NCBI GenBank assembly: GCA_023428755.1
Contig: JAEYWX010000027.1
Coordinates: 210,665-274,664, forward strand
Source: Bacteroidota bacterium
Lineage (GTDB): Bacteria; Bacteroidota; Bacteroidia; Chitinophagales; Chitinophagaceae
Length of the DNA: 64,000 nt
Reading direction: 5' to 3'
The notes under the pieces: model-generated
Databases searched by the model: none
What the model was told of the DNA's origin: nothing
What the model saw: the letters and a program-made list of their open reading frames with translations, nothing else
Shown here: positions 20,061-29,146 of the stretch, one piece after another
Layout of the letters: the number at the start of each line of letters is the position of its first letter
How positions within the stretch are numbered: position 1 is the first letter of the stretch
Made by a program: the position numbers and the translations under genes

Positions 20061-23000
20061 TTAAAAGTTCACATTAATACCTGCTGTATAAATAACCGGG
20101 ATGGGGCCATCGCCATTATCAATACCAAACTGTGTTGGGCTTCCACCAAATTCAGGACTGTAACCGGAATTACGCTTCCATGTTTTCAAGTTTTGAACGT
20201 TGGCGAAAATGCGGAAGCTCTTAATGTTTACTTTCCGCAACGCATCTGTGTTGAGATTGTAACCTACCTGCAGGTTTCTGATACGGAAGAAACTTCCATC
20301 TTCCACACCGTATGTAGATGGCAAACGGTTGATGGGGCGGCTTGATACTGCGGGTTCAAAGTTAGAAGTACCTTCACCTGTCCAACGGTTAAGTCGGAAT
20401 GTTGGATAGTTAAATCTTGTAAACGGCAATTCTGAACTTCCCCAGTAGCGGTAAATTTCATTACCATACACACCCTGGAAATCAACACCTGCATCAAAAT
20501 TCTTATACTTGAAGTTGGTTGATAAGCCGTACATAAAATCAGGTGTTGGATTACCGATCTGTGTACGGTCATCTGCATCAACTTTACCATCACCATTCAC
20601 ATCTTTGTACTTGAGATCACCGGGCTGATAATCGTAACCAACAACAGTAGGTGATCCTAATTTATCAGCATAACTCTGGTATACACCTTCAACAACATAT
20701 CCAAAGAAGTAACCAATCGGATATCCAACTTGCGTTACACTAGGGCGTTCTTCACCCGCATTTAAACGACCATCGGCAGGAAGATCAACTACTTTATTAT
20801 TAAACGTTGTGATGTTTCCGCTGATGGTAAGTGTAGCGTCTTTTGAAAGTTGTTGTGTCCAGCTTGATGTAACTTCAAAACCACTGTTCTTCACAGCACC
20901 AATATTTCCCAAGCGACTTCCTGTTAAAGGATTCGATTCAAACGCTAGAAGATCTTTTGTATTTCTTACATAGTAAGAAGCTTCAACATACAACCTGTTT
21001 TTGAGGGCATACATTTCAAAACCAACTTCACTGGCTGCAATTTTTTCCCAGTTCAGATCACGATCAGCTTCATACTCTCTGGAATTGGAAGCAACCTGGA
21101 AGTTTCCAAAGATGGCTGAGTTACCCGCACGGATGGTTGGATAAGCAGGATAAGGCAGCCCCAATGTATTTTGTACACCTAACGTACCGTGTGACGCTTT
21201 GATCTTCAGGAAATCAAAGAAAGTTTGATTGGTCATGAAGTCTTCACGTGTTACTTCCCACGCAGCACCCACTGAGAAGAAATTATTCCACTCGTTGTTG
21301 GGGAATGCTGATGATCCATCACGACGGAATGAAGCATTCAACAAATATTTACCGCCAAAGTTATACAACACACGTCCGAGAAAGGCTGCGTTTGCACGGT
21401 CCCACTGATCAGATCCGCCACGTAATGATTGCGGATCACCAAATCCATTGCTGATATACCAGAAACGGGGATCGTCAGGAATAGGTGCTCCGGTTGGAGA
21501 CTGACGAACATTACCTGATACACTTCTGTATTTTTCTTCGAAAGTGGTGAAACCTGCAGTTGCAGTAAGCCCGTGTTCTCCAAAATCTTTCTTGAAAGTG
21601 ATCACATGATCCTGTTGAAACTTACTCCAGCGCTGGTTACTTTGTGAAACAGCTGTAAGTGAGTTGGCAGGTACAAATGTTGAGTCAAGAATTGGATTGT
21701 ATCTGCTGATAAGCGGATCGTAGTTTCTTGAATCAAGATTCGACATATCGGCATAGAAAGTAGAACGGAAAGTGAAATTGCGGAAGAAGTTAAACTCAGT
21801 GTATACACTTCCCACATTTCTGAATTCAATTCTGTTTTCTTTATCCCATTTGTTTTCAAGATTCATCACCGGGTTGGCAATTTGTCCGCCTTGTATAGCG
21901 AGATCATAGAAAGTACCTTCTGCATTTTGTACAGGTGTGATCGGTAAAATTCTTCTGGCATCAAACAACAAACCATTCGCCTGGCTAAACGGTAAACGCT
22001 GGCGCATGCTGTTTAATGTAAATCCAACTTTAATGTTCTTTGAAATTTTTAATTCATCATTGATGCTGATGAACATTTTGGTTAAACGCTCATTTTTCAC
22101 CACACCTTCATCAATGGCATAACCAACGCCCATGTAAAACTTATTCTTTTCAGTGCTGGCAGTAACACTCAGGTTATTGGTGTTGAAGAAAGCAGTACGT
22201 GTCATTGCTTCGATCCAATCAGTATTACCTGTCCAGGGTGTGTAATCGAAACGCTCATTTAAAGGAACACCGTTGTTCGCCTGTTCTTCATCATACAATG
22301 TTTTGAAGCCATTTGCATCCACCATATCAATACGGTCAACCAGGCGTTTTAAACCAAGTGTTGAACTGAAGTTGACATTGATTTGTCCGGCTTTCGCTTT
22401 TTTAGTGGTGATTACAATGGCACCGGTGGCACCACGAATACCAAAGATAGCGAGTGAGGAAGGATCTTTTAAAATTTCGATCGACTCAATATCATTTGGA
22501 TTTAAGAAGTCGATATTATCGTTCAGGATTCCATCTACTACATACAACGGACGAACCTGTCCGAAGCTGGATGTACCACGTAAACGGATATCGGGTTGTG
22601 CGCCCGGCGTACCGCTGTTTACAATGTACAAACCGGCAACCCGGCCTTGTAAGGAAGCCATTGGGTTGATGTTTGGTTTATCGGCAATGTCTTTACCAGA
22701 TACTTTTACAATGGATCCGGTAAGGTCACGCTTACTGGCAGCACCATAACCAATTACAACTACCTCGTCCATTTTGAGCGTAGCCTGTTGCAGTTTTACG
22801 TTAATGACCTGCTGGTTGTTTACACTTACTTCCATGTCTTCATAACCAATGGCAGAAATAACCAACACTGCATTTTCAGGAACGGTTAATGCAAAATTTC
22901 CGTTCATGTCGGTTACAGTTCCTTGCGAAGTTCCTTTAATTGTTACCGAAGCAGATGCAATTCCTTCACCGCTTTCACTGGTAACTTTTCCGGTAACCCG

Positions 23001-23375
23001 CAGATCTTTTTCATCCGGGTTTGAAGAACGAATGGCAACAAGATTATTATCCAGTTGCACATAAGTTAGATTGGTGCCTGCAAACAAACGGCGCATCACT
23101 TCCTTGATTTCCAGATTTTCGAAATCAACGGATACTTTTTGTTTGAGGTCTTTCAGTTTTGAATTGTAGAGAAACCTGAAATCGCCTTGTTTCTGGATGC
23201 TGGTAAGCACCTGGGCAATTTCAGCGTTTTGCGTTTTGAGCGTAATTGTTTGTGCGTTGAGGCCTGCAGCAGCATGAAACGTACACATAACAACAAGCAG
23301 GATCGTTAGTTTCATAATCAATAGCGGCTTTTGAAAGGCATGAAATGCCTTAGCAATCGAAGTCGTTTTTTCCAT
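20061..23375 (-). CDS. susC: SusC/RagA TonB-dependent transporter with STN signalling domain
   Basis: An 1104-residue receptor. Signal peptide to about residue 41, then an STN (secretin/TonB short N-terminal) domain at about 45-115, a CarboxypepD_reg-like domain at about 125-200, a TonB-box-like DEVVVIGYG and the plug with SLQGRVAGL and SLAIFGIRGATGAIV. The remainder is the 22-stranded barrel. The STN domain passes ligand occupancy to FecR, encoded just upstream, so glycan import should induce the locus through the ECF sigma factor. A 180-bp gap with no clear -7 box separates it from fecR. Confidence 0.96.
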   Translation of the reverse strand: MEKTTSIAKAFHAFQKPLLIMKLTILLVVMCTFHAAAGLNAQTITLKTQNAEIAQVLTSIQKQGDFRFLYNSKLKDLKQKVSVDFENLEIKEVMRRLFAGTNLTYVQLDNNLVAIRSSNPDEKDLRVTGKVTSESGEGIASASVTIKGTSQGTVTDMNGNFALTVPENAVLVISAIGYEDMEVSVNNQQVINVKLQQATLKMDEVVVIGYGAASKRDLTGSIVKVSGKDIADKPNINPMASLQGRVAGLYIVNSGTPGAQPDIRLRGTSSFGQVRPLYVVDGILNDNIDFLNPNDIESIEILKDPSSLAIFGIRGATGAIVITTKKAKAGQINVNFSSTLGLKRLVDRIDMVDANGFKTLYDEEQANNGVPLNERFDYTPWTGNTDWIEAMTRTAFFNTNNLSVTASTEKNKFYMGVGYAIDEGVVKNERLTKMFISINDELKISKNIKVGFTLNSMRQRLPFSQANGLLFDARRILPITPVQNAEGTFYDLAIQGGQIANPVMNLENKWDKENRIEFRNVGSVYTEFNFFRNFTFRSTFYADMSNLDSRNYDPLISRYNPILDSTFVPANSLTAVSQSNQRWSKFQQDHVITFKKDFGEHGLTATAGFTTFEEKYRSVSGNVRQSPTGAPIPDDPRFWYISNGFGDPQSLRGGSDQWDRANAAFLGRVLYNFGGKYLLNASFRRDGSSAFPNNEWNNFFSVGAAWEVTREDFMTNQTFFDFLKIKASHGTLGVQNTLGLPYPAYPTIRAGNSAIFGNFQVASNSREYEADRDLNWEKIAASEVGFEMYALKNRLYVEASYYVRNTKDLLAFESNPLTGSRLGNIGAVKNSGFEVTSSWTQQLSKDATLTISGNITTFNNKVVDLPADGRLNAGEERPSVTQVGYPIGYFFGYVVEGVYQSYADKLGSPTVVGYDYQPGDLKYKDVNGDGKVDADDRTQIGNPTPDFMYGLSTNFKYKNFDAGVDFQGVYGNEIYRYWGSSELPFTRFNYPTFRLNRWTGEGTSNFEPAVSSRPINRLPSTYGVEDGSFFRIRNLQVGYNLNTDALRKVNIKSFRIFANVQNLKTWKRNSGYSPEFGGSPTQFGIDNGDGPIPVIYTAGINVNF

Positions 23376-23555
23376 ACTTTTAAGCTTTGGTAGTATAAAG
23401 TAGGAAACCGTGTTTTTTATACAGCAAGCGGTTTCCAGGTTAAAGAAATATGTACTACTGATACGGGGAATGTTGGCGCATTTCCCGTTCTTTTTTTGCC
23501 GCTACTTATGAAGAATTTTGATGTTGGGTCATAATCAGTTGCAGTTTGGGGGTTA

Positions 23556-24671
23556 TTAAAAAATGATCACAGTATTTCCTTCTATTTTATATTTAAAATC
23601 GGTCGTGAACCGTAAACCATCCAGCGCCTGAATAAGTGTTTCTTTCCGAAAATCACCATTCAACAATTCCTCTTCCAGTTTTTTATTCCGGAAAATGATC
23701 TCCACATCATACCAGCGCTCCATTTTATGCGCCACATCCGAAAATGCTTCATCTTTAAAAACCAGCTTATTCTGCGTCCAGGATGTTTCAATGGCCACCG
23801 CCGTATCGGTTTCAGTATAAGTAAGGCGCTTAATAGCGATGATAGGTAAGTTCACATTAGGTTTTACTTCATTCTCCGACGCTTCATTCGCTGCCAATTC
23901 AGCTGTGTTCAGCAACACCAGTTTTTGATTGGGCTTCAGCAAATATTTTTCACCGGGTCTGTTCTTTACAAATACTTCCACACTCCCCTGCACCAGACTC
24001 GTTTCAACTGTTTTATCTTCCGGATATGCTTTTACATTAAACTTTGTACCCAACACTTTTACATCAATACTTGAAGTATGAATGATAAAAGGACGCTTTG
24101 GATTTTTGACTACATCAAAAAATGCTTCTCCTGTTAAATAGATTTCCCGGTTCCCTGTTGTTCCAATTTTTGTATAATCAAGCTTACTGCCCGCATTCAA
24201 CCAAACAGTAGATCCATCAGGCAATGTAAATTTGGTGCTGTTGCCATTCTTTGTTACCACTTCTTTGGGAACAGCGGCTTCAGCCGTTACAGTTGCTGCC
24301 GTACTTTCTTTTTTTGTGAATACAAAAAAGAGGGAAATGCTGATAACAACAGCCAGTGTTGCAAATGCCAGAAACTTGCGTCGGTGCGTTCTAAAAAAAG
24401 AGCTGTTGGCTGGTTGTTCTTCTTGCACTTCATCCGTATGGCCGGGCTCTATTCCCAATGCTTTCATTTTTTGATAATGCAGATGATAGGTTGCTTCTAA
24501 GTAATCATTGTCTTGCTCGGCTTCCTGGTTCCAAATCGATTGAATGGCTTCCATTTGCCTTGAAAAAGCGGGGTACTGATCGCATAATTCCTTCAGTTCA
24601 TGCAGCTCCTCATTGCTGGCTTCTCCAGTCAGCTTTCGGGAAAGTAAATGCCAGATTTTATCTCTGTTCAT
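23556..24671 (-). CDS. FecR family anti-sigma factor
   Basis: A 371-residue inner-membrane protein. The cytoplasmic N-terminal part (1-93) is followed by one transmembrane segment near residues 96-115, the periplasmic FecR domain (about 130-240: FTLPDGSTVWLNAGSKLDY, GEAFFDVVKNPKRPFII, GTKFNVKAYPEDK) and a C-terminal DUF4974-like/STN-like domain (NGDFRKETLIQALDGL). It should hold the sigma factor encoded 62 bp upstream and receive the signal from the STN domain of SusC. Confidence 0.93.
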   Translation of the reverse strand: MNRDKIWHLLSRKLTGEASNEELHELKELCDQYPAFSRQMEAIQSIWNQEAEQDNDYLEATYHLHYQKMKALGIEPGHTDEVQEEQPANSSFFRTHRRKFLAFATLAVVISISLFFVFTKKESTAATVTAEAAVPKEVVTKNGNSTKFTLPDGSTVWLNAGSKLDYTKIGTTGNREIYLTGEAFFDVVKNPKRPFIIHTSSIDVKVLGTKFNVKAYPEDKTVETSLVQGSVEVFVKNRPGEKYLLKPNQKLVLLNTAELAANEASENEVKPNVNLPIIAIKRLTYTETDTAVAIETSWTQNKLVFKDEAFSDVAHKMERWYDVEIIFRNKKLEEELLNGDFRKETLIQALDGLRFTTDFKYKIEGNTVIIF

Positions 24672-24733
24672 GATTGGTATACAGGTAAGGAGTGTGAAAC
24701 GCAGGAAATCCCCTAAAAGGGTTTCAAGTTTTT

Positions 24734-25315
24734 TTAACTTTTCTTCCGAAAAGGAGTACCAACGGCAAGCGCCAGCTTTTTCAATGCAATAGCAAGCTGG
24801 TTATCGACTGTTTTTACGGAAATATTGAGCAGGCTGGCGATCTCTTTGTAGCGCATCTTATCTTCTTTGGCAAGTTTCAGCACCAGCCGGGCACGTGGGG
24901 GCAAACTATTAATGGCTGTTTCAATACTGCGAACGCTTTCTGAAGACATGATCTGATCTTCGGGGCTTTGGTACAGCGAATCCATCTCCACCTCAATTTC
25001 ATCAATCGAGATTGTTGAGCGTTTATTCAGCTGTTTTACTTTCCGCACAGCATTGTTTTTTACAGCGATAAAAAGGTAAAGTTGCAGGTCTTCAATTTCG
25101 TTGAGGCGGGCACGGTCGTTCCAGATACTGATGAACACGTCTGATACAATTTCTTCGGCAGTCTCTTTTGACTGCACAATGCCGGTTGCAAATCGGGTGA
25201 GCGAATTGAACAGGATCATGAACAACTCTTTGTATGCCGCTTCATCTTCATAAATGGCAATCCTTCGTTGGAGATCCTTTACACTTTTATGTGCTTTCTC
25301 GTTTGGCAATGGCAA
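24734..25315 (-). CDS. RNA polymerase ECF sigma factor (FecI-like, Bacteroidota group)
   Basis: A 193-residue ECF sigma factor. Region 2 is seen at about 38-105 (FNSLTRFATGIVQSKETAEE, VSDVFISIWNDR) and region 4 at about 130-185 (INSLPPRARLVLKLAKED, YKEIASLLNISVKTVDNQLA). With the FecR protein downstream it forms the usual trans-envelope switch for a SusC/SusD locus. Its target promoter is probably before susC, but no second copy exists in the window to define a consensus. Confidence 0.93.
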   Translation of the reverse strand: MPLPNEKAHKSVKDLQRRIAIYEDEAAYKELFMILFNSLTRFATGIVQSKETAEEIVSDVFISIWNDRARLNEIEDLQLYLFIAVKNNAVRKVKQLNKRSTISIDEIEVEMDSLYQSPEDQIMSSESVRSIETAINSLPPRARLVLKLAKEDKMRYKEIASLLNISVKTVDNQLAIALKKLALAVGTPFRKKS

Positions 25316-25450
25316 GTAATTGAATGTAAATTAATTTTATTTTTCAATACAAGCCAAACTGATTATCGTCAGTCATTTTGAAGCGCACTTATACAATCGC
25401 AGGGAAGTAAGATTTGTTTAACCGAACTTTACTTCAGAATAAAATTCACA

Positions 25451-25483
25451 AAACAAAACGGGTTGCCTGTTGGCAACCCGTTT
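25451..25483 (-). terminator. Rho-independent terminator of the small lipoprotein gene
   Basis: A 12-bp perfect stem (25456-25467 with 25472-25483) with a 4-nt loop is followed on the minus strand by a U-rich tract. The core GGGTTGCC recurs in the hairpin at 57248-57280. Confidence 0.75.
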
Positions 25484-25503
25484 CCATTTATTTGTTTTCA
25501 CTA

Positions 25504-25809
25504 TTATTCTTTAATTGCTTCTTTGATTTTTTCGCCAGCTTTTTTCAAATCTTCTTTTACCGGCTCTACTATTTTTTTCTTTAGTGTATCACCAGCTTTC
25601 TCCAACAGTTTACCGCCCTTACTTTGTAAGGTATCAATTGCCTCATTCATTTTCTCTTGTCCTTTATCAATCAGGCTGCTGGTATCGGCTGCCTCTGCAG
25701 CTTCAGATGCTTCTGATGTTGCTTCTACTTTTTCATTGTCTGATTTTTGCTCGTCGCCGCAAGCTGTTAATAAAGAAGCTGCCAGTAAAACAAGAAATAC
25801 TTTTTTCAT
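25504..25809 (-). CDS. Small Ala/Glu/Lys-rich lipoprotein of unknown function
   Basis: A 101-residue protein with a clear lipobox (ASLLTAC). After it comes an acidic Glu/Ala/Ser stretch and then an amphipathic helical region (KGQEKMNEAIDTLQSKG, ending KKAGEKIKEAIKE), probably a long helix or coiled coil. No family is recognised. It is a single gene with its own terminator, placed between the polysaccharide locus and der. Confidence 0.8.
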   Translation of the reverse strand: MKKVFLVLLAASLLTACGDEQKSDNEKVEATSEASEAAEAADTSSLIDKGQEKMNEAIDTLQSKGGKLLEKAGDTLKKKIVEPVKEDLKKAGEKIKEAIKE

Positions 25810-25858
25810 TTTCTTTTTTTTAGATGTATGAAAGTTTAATTGTTAGCAAAAATGATGC

Positions 25859-27169
25859 TTACTTTTTCCGGAAAAACAAACGCATGGGCGTTCCTGTAAA
25901 ATTAAATGCCTGACGCAATTGATTCTCCAGATAGTTTTTGTACGGCTGTTTAATATCGTCGGGATGATTGCAGAAAAATGCAAATGATGGAACCGGTGTA
26001 GGCAACTGTGTTACATACTTAATACTCACCGGCACACCTCGTACCACCGGCGGATGATATGCGTTCAGCGATTTTTGTATCACCTCATTCAACTCAGATG
26101 TGGCAATTTTCCGCTGCCTGTTTTCTACTACCTGCAACGCTACTTCCAAGGCCTGCATGATGCGTGTTTTTTCAACAGCAGAAACAAACAGCACCGGTAC
26201 ATCATTGAACGGGAGCAAACGCTTCTTTAATTCCTTTTCATAATCACGTGCGGTATTGGTTTCTTTTTTGATAAGATCCCATTTGTTTACCAGCAACACA
26301 ATCCCTTTCCCTTTTTTCACTGCCAATGAATAAATATTGAGATCCTGTTGTGTGATTCCTTTTTCTGCATCGAGCAACAGCATACAAATATCTGCTTCAT
26401 CCATTGCACGGATAGCACGGATCACAGAGTAAAACTCCAGGTCTTCGTTCACTTTTGTTTTGCGACGGATACCTGCTGTATCAATTAAAATAAACTCTTT
26501 ATTGAAGAGATTATAATGGGTATGAATGGTATCTCTGGTAGTACCAGCGATATCACTTACAATGGTACGCTCTTCGCCCAGCAATGCATTTAACAAGGAT
26601 GATTTGCCAACATTTGGCTGACCAATGATCGCAATTTTTGGAATGGTTGATTCCTGCACTTCAGCCTGATCTTCGGGAATAATAGCAGCAACTGCATCCA
26701 GCAATTCACCTGTTCCGCTACCCGTCATACTGCTGATGAAGAAAATCTTTTCCATACCTAATGCATAGAATTCACTTGCTTCAAGCAGGCGCTCATGATT
26801 ATCTACTTTGTTGATGGCAAGGAAAACAGGTTTGGTTGTGCGACGAAGCACATCGCTCATGGCTTCATCCAGATCAGTAATACCTGTTGAAGCATCGCAC
26901 ATAAAGATCACTGCATTGGCTTCATCCAGTGCAATTTTTACCTGCTTGCGGATTTCTGTTTCAAAAATATCGGTACTGTCGGGTACAAACCCGCCTGTAT
27001 CGATCAGGTTAAACGATTTACCATTCCAATCGGCCACACCATACTGACGGTCACGGGTAACACCGCTTACATCGTCCACGATCGCTTTGCGCTCCTGTAA
27101 TAAACGATTGAAAAAGGTACTCTTCCCCACATTGGGCCTTCCAACAACTGCAACTGTAAAACCTGCCAT
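25859..27169 (-). CDS. der: Ribosome biogenesis GTPase Der (EngA)
   Basis: A 436-residue protein with two tandem GTPase domains. The first has GRPNVGKSTFFN, DTGG and NKVD; the second has GQPNVGKSSLLN, DTAG and NKWD. A C-terminal KH-like domain follows (about 350-436). Der is essential for 50S subunit maturation. A TACTTTTG -7 box sits 21 bp before the start codon. Length and motifs are normal. Confidence 0.97.
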   Translation of the reverse strand: MAGFTVAVVGRPNVGKSTFFNRLLQERKAIVDDVSGVTRDRQYGVADWNGKSFNLIDTGGFVPDSTDIFETEIRKQVKIALDEANAVIFMCDASTGITDLDEAMSDVLRRTTKPVFLAINKVDNHERLLEASEFYALGMEKIFFISSMTGSGTGELLDAVAAIIPEDQAEVQESTIPKIAIIGQPNVGKSSLLNALLGEERTIVSDIAGTTRDTIHTHYNLFNKEFILIDTAGIRRKTKVNEDLEFYSVIRAIRAMDEADICMLLLDAEKGITQQDLNIYSLAVKKGKGIVLLVNKWDLIKKETNTARDYEKELKKRLLPFNDVPVLFVSAVEKTRIMQALEVALQVVENRQRKIATSELNEVIQKSLNAYHPPVVRGVPVSIKYVTQLPTPVPSFAFFCNHPDDIKQPYKNYLENQLRQAFNFTGTPMRLFFRKK

Positions 27170-27189
27170 AATAAAACAAATAAAGTGGG

Positions 27190-27197
27190 CAAAAGTA
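27190..27197 (-). promoter_or_regulatory. Probable -7 box of der
   Basis: TACTTTTG on the minus strand matches the Bacteroidota -7 consensus TAnnTTTG and lies about 20 bp before the der start codon. No TTTG -33 element was found at the expected spacing. Confidence 0.5.
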
Positions 27198-27264
27198 CTG
27201 AATTAAACAGAAAGCAATGGAATGATCGCCTGTTGCAGTACGCTTACCGGTAAATAAAAAACGA

Positions 27265-28134
27265 TTAATTATACCCGTATTCCTTCAAAAACAGATCACT
27301 GTCTCTCCACTTGGGACGAACCTTTACAAACAAGTCGAGGAATACTTTTGAATCAACAAATTTTTCGATATCCACCCGTGCCTGCGATCCCAGTTTTTTG
27401 ATCATTTCACCTTTGGTGCCCAGCAAAATTGCTTTTTGGGTTTCACGCTGCACAATGATATCGGCCGAAATTTTGATGAGCGATTGTTTTTGCTCGTAAG
27501 CTGTTACAATCACGGTAGTGTGGTATGGTATCTCTTCGGAAAAGAGTTCGAATATTTTTTCACGCACCAGCTCCGCTACAAAAAAGCGGGTACTGAGGTC
27601 CGTTAGCTGATCTTCTTCAAAGAACGGCTCCCCTTCCGGTACAAATTCAAGTATGTGGTTGATGAATGTTTTTTTGTTGATACCCGACAATGCCGATACG
27701 GCCACCACTTTTTTGCAATACGGCTTGCCTTCAAAGAAAGCTTTTGCCTCTTCGAGTTTGGCAGTATCAACCAAATCTAGTTTATTCAACACCACTATGG
27801 AAGGCACTTTTAATTTGAGCGAAGTAAACAGTTCTTCATTTTCCTGCCAGTTATCTTTTACATCTACCAGCAGCAACGCCACATCTGCATCTTCCAGTGC
27901 ACTTTTTACACTGCTCATCATTTTTTCCTGCAACTTGTACTTGGGATTAATAATGCCGGGCGTATCAGAAAATACCAATTGGTAATCGGCAGTTGTAAGA
28001 ATGCCTTTGATGCGATGCCTGGTTGTTTGCACTTTTGATGAAACAATGGCCAACTTCTCTCCCAGCAGCGCATTCATCAATGTGCTTTTCCCGGCGTTGG
28101 GCTTACCAAATATGTTTACAAATCCTACTTTCAT
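27265..28134 (-). CDS. era: GTPase Era
   Basis: A 289-residue protein. GTPase motifs are GKPNAGKSTLMN, DTPG and NKLD, followed by a C-terminal KH domain with GTKGEMIKKLGSQARVDIEKF. Era binds the 3' end of 16S rRNA and helps 30S assembly. It sits 95 bp upstream of der on the same strand, a common pairing in Bacteroidota. Confidence 0.97.
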   Translation of the reverse strand: MKVGFVNIFGKPNAGKSTLMNALLGEKLAIVSSKVQTTRHRIKGILTTADYQLVFSDTPGIINPKYKLQEKMMSSVKSALEDADVALLLVDVKDNWQENEELFTSLKLKVPSIVVLNKLDLVDTAKLEEAKAFFEGKPYCKKVVAVSALSGINKKTFINHILEFVPEGEPFFEEDQLTDLSTRFFVAELVREKIFELFSEEIPYHTTVIVTAYEQKQSLIKISADIIVQRETQKAILLGTKGEMIKKLGSQARVDIEKFVDSKVFLDLFVKVRPKWRDSDLFLKEYGYN

Positions 28135-28180
28135 AAAAGAAGCTGGAAGCTGTTAGCTGCAAGCTACTAGCTATTGATCA

Positions 28181-28211
28181 AAAAAAGAAAATCCCCCGCT
28201 TTGCGGAGGAC
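28181..28211 (-). terminator. Terminator after the initiator tRNA gene
   Basis: A 9-bp stem (28191-28199 with 28203-28211, including G-U pairs) and 3-nt loop is followed on the minus strand by a U/A-rich run. It starts only 7 bp after the tRNA 3' end. Confidence 0.75.
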
Positions 28212-28217
28212 TTTTTG

Positions 28218-28289
<72 letters not shown>

Positions 28290-28299
28290 GAATGGACGG

Positions 28300-28331
28300 C
28301 AAAAGTAAGGGTATTTTGCATAGCACCCAAA
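28300..28331 (-). promoter_or_regulatory. Promoter of the initiator tRNA gene
   Basis: On the minus strand TTTG (28331-28328) and TACTTTTG (28307-28300) are separated by 20 bp, matching the -33 TTTG / -7 TAnnTTTG pattern of the Bacteroidota primary sigma factor. The -7 box ends 10 bp before the mature tRNA 5' end. Confidence 0.75.
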
Positions 28332-28391
28332 ACAAAGAGGCAGAAGTTTTTTTTCTGCCTCTCTCTTCCTCATCAGAACATCTATCGAAAC

Positions 28392-29120
28392 TTACTTTGT
28401 ACGCTTTTTTAAACTTGATGCACCGGAGGTTTTAAAATCGCTGATGGAAGCAGTGCCTTTGTATTGTACATCGCTTGCACCACTTGCATCTACTTTCAAA
28501 TCTTTATTGACGGTTACTTTTACATCTGATGCGCCTGATGCATCAACACGGCAGTTATCAGACACAAGATCAAAGCCGGTAAAATCGCTTGCACCACTTA
28601 AGTCCACATCAAGATTAACAGCCATGCCGGATAATTTTGAATTGGATGCGCCACTTTGATCCACACTTACACTGCTGTATCGGATCGCTCCTTTTAAACT
28701 TGATGCGCCGCTTAGGTCTACTTTCAGATTTGTGCCGCTGAGAACACCGTCAATCTTAATATCGCTGGCACCGGATATATCCAACTTGTCGATATTTTTT
28801 ACAGAGATATACGCCTTCAACCGCTTGTTTTCACTACTCCATTTCCATACACTTTCATTGTCGTAGGAAATTTGCAGTATGCCATTTACTACATTTACTT
28901 TAATGCGGCTTCTGAATTTTTCTTCGCTGGCACTTACCACCACAGCTTCTTCATTACTTTGTTTGATGATTACATCAAACGCATTGGAAACTTTGATACC
29001 GTGGAAGCTGCTCACTTTGCGAGGCTCAGCATTTTTATCATTGATCACCATTACATCCTGTGCAAAAAGGGCTGGTGCTGTTGCAACCAACAAGAGCATT
29101 GATACAAAAAACTTTTTCAT
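28392..29120 (-). CDS. Head-GIN (DUF2807) domain secreted protein with SGAS rungs
   Basis: A 242-residue protein with a signal peptide (cleavage near LFAQ). The head-GIN/DUF2807 domain is predicted to form a single-stranded beta-helix. Seven SGAS turns recur about every 20 residues (DISGASDIK, DLSGASSLK, DQSGASNSK, DLSGASDFT, DASGASDVK, DASGASDVQ, TSGASSLK). The function of the family is unsettled; adhesion or envelope roles have been proposed. A related, more degenerate paralogue lies 26 bp upstream on the same strand. Confidence 0.9.
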   Translation of the reverse strand: MKKFFVSMLLLVATAPALFAQDVMVINDKNAEPRKVSSFHGIKVSNAFDVIIKQSNEEAVVVSASEEKFRSRIKVNVVNGILQISYDNESVWKWSSENKRLKAYISVKNIDKLDISGASDIKIDGVLSGTNLKVDLSGASSLKGAIRYSSVSVDQSGASNSKLSGMAVNLDVDLSGASDFTGFDLVSDNCRVDASGASDVKVTVNKDLKVDASGASDVQYKGTASISDFKTSGASSLKKRTK

Positions 29121-29146
29121 TTGTAATAAGGTTTTAAATATGACAA

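Noticed and set aside
23463..23492. Hairpin followed by a T-run before susC as a terminator or attenuator
   Set aside because: The T-run is on the plus-strand side, where no gene ends; on the minus strand no U-run follows the hairpin.
1..25315. Numerous plus-strand open frames opposite the glycan locus
   Set aside because: They mirror minus-strand genes with strong family matches, lack signals of their own and show no recognisable domains.
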